Source: JALZAQ01 sp038253885
GTDB taxonomy: Bacteria > Gemmatimonadota > Gemmatimonadetes > Gemmatimonadales > Gemmatimonadaceae
Length of the DNA stretch: 15,152 nucleotides
Reading direction: 5' to 3'
Assembly: GCA_038253885.1 (NCBI GenBank)
Contig: JBBSGP010000061.1
Span: forward strand, 1 to 15,152
This document shows positions 14,822 through 15,152 of this stretch, piece by piece. The translations under genes and the position numbers were made by a program. How positions within the stretch are numbered: position 1 is the stretch's first letter; each line of letters starts with the position of its first letter. Under the pieces are notes generated by a model. That model was given only the letters and a program-made list of their open reading frames with translations, did no database searches and was not told the DNA's origin.

Positions 14822-15152
14822 TTACGGGCAGGTAACCACGCCGTCGAGCTGGCCCGCGCCCACATCGCCGCCGACATGAATCTGGCAGCTGTTGGCCGTG
14901 CCCGAGATCGCCGAGTTGACGCCCACGGCCGACCAGCCCTTGGTGATGCCGGTGCTGGTGATCGTGATCGTCACGTTCTTCGACGGCGAATTGTTGATCG
15001 CCGTCATGTCGGTCGAGTAGGTCTGGTTATCGGCGAAGTAGCCCTCTTCGGCCGTCGCCAGGTTACGCAGGTCGGTCTTGATCGTGGCGAAGTACGCCTT
15101 GTCCTTCGTGTTGGCGAACTTCGGGATCGCGATCGCGGCCAGAATGCCGATG
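14822..15152 (-). CDS. Type IV pilin / prepilin-like protein, 3' part (N-terminus beyond window)
   Basis: The frame is open to the right edge and encodes the last 109 residues. The first visible residues, IGILAAIAIPKFANTKDKA, are the second half of the conserved hydrophobic helix of type IV pilins and GspG-like pseudopilins. The class III cleavage site and FTLIE-type start lie just outside. The helix continues into an amphipathic segment (TIKTDLRNLATAEEGYF), followed by a serine/threonine-rich globular part. Two cysteines near the C-terminus (SCQIHV and VVTCP, about 18 residues apart) could form the disulfide-bonded D-loop of pilins. A strong terminator follows. Major pilin versus minor pilin or pseudopilin cannot be decided without the missing part; the isolated gene with its own terminator fits a well-expressed pilin. 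An ATG at 15007 inside the frame is not the real start. Confidence 0.88.
   Translation of the reverse strand, partial: IGILAAIAIPKFANTKDKAYFATIKTDLRNLATAEEGYFADNQTYSTDMTAINNSPSKNVTITITSTGITKGWSAVGVNSAISGTANSCQIHVGGDVGAGQLDGVVTCP

Overview
This GC-rich, densely coded window looks like a chromosomal segment from Gemmatimonadota or a close relative such as Acidobacteriota. That assignment is inferred from the gene mix: two large orphan ABC-type permeases of the duplicated MacB/FtsX kind (ADOP), a PadR regulator next to one of them, a Ser/Thr kinase with a TolB-like and TPR-type C-terminal half, Tat- and Sec-exported enzymes, and a type IV pilin. No RNA gene, insertion sequence, integrase, CRISPR array or phage gene is visible. 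No stretch over 300 bases lacks a gene.

Left block (1-3980, + strand): the C-terminal end of an ADOP permease, an NtrC-type response regulator and a membrane histidine kinase form a tight operon. The gap between the first two is 16 bp, and the kinase overlaps the regulator by 38 bp. A four-helix membrane protein with a C-terminal zinc ribbon follows. A secreted protein of unknown function (4065-4571) ends this block and runs tail-to-tail into the next.

Middle block (4551-10767, - strand), in transcription order: a Ser/Thr kinase with a long extracytoplasmic part, a small outer-membrane beta-barrel, a Tat-exported M24 metallopeptidase, a small four-helix membrane protein and a cytoplasmic glycerophosphodiester phosphodiesterase. 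The last two probably have their own promoter, in an AT-rich patch at 5845-5896.

Right block: padR and a complete 899-residue ADOP permease (+ strand) diverge from the Ser/Thr kinase. The 181-bp divergent region holds a strong -35/-10 pair bracketed by a perfect inverted repeat, which suggests PadR autoregulation. A zinc-less, exported methionine sulfoxide reductase B (- strand) follows. Then come a 14-bp-stem bidirectional terminator and the 3' part of a type IV pilin gene that runs off the right edge.

The common theme is the cell envelope. Two permeases of one family appear under two kinds of control: a two-component system for one, and PadR with a neighbouring kinase for the other. I found no system that I can call clearly new. 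The best leads are the permease/sensorless-kinase/GAFTDA-regulator operon, the PadR divergent promoter architecture, and the AT-rich motif at 5861-5896.
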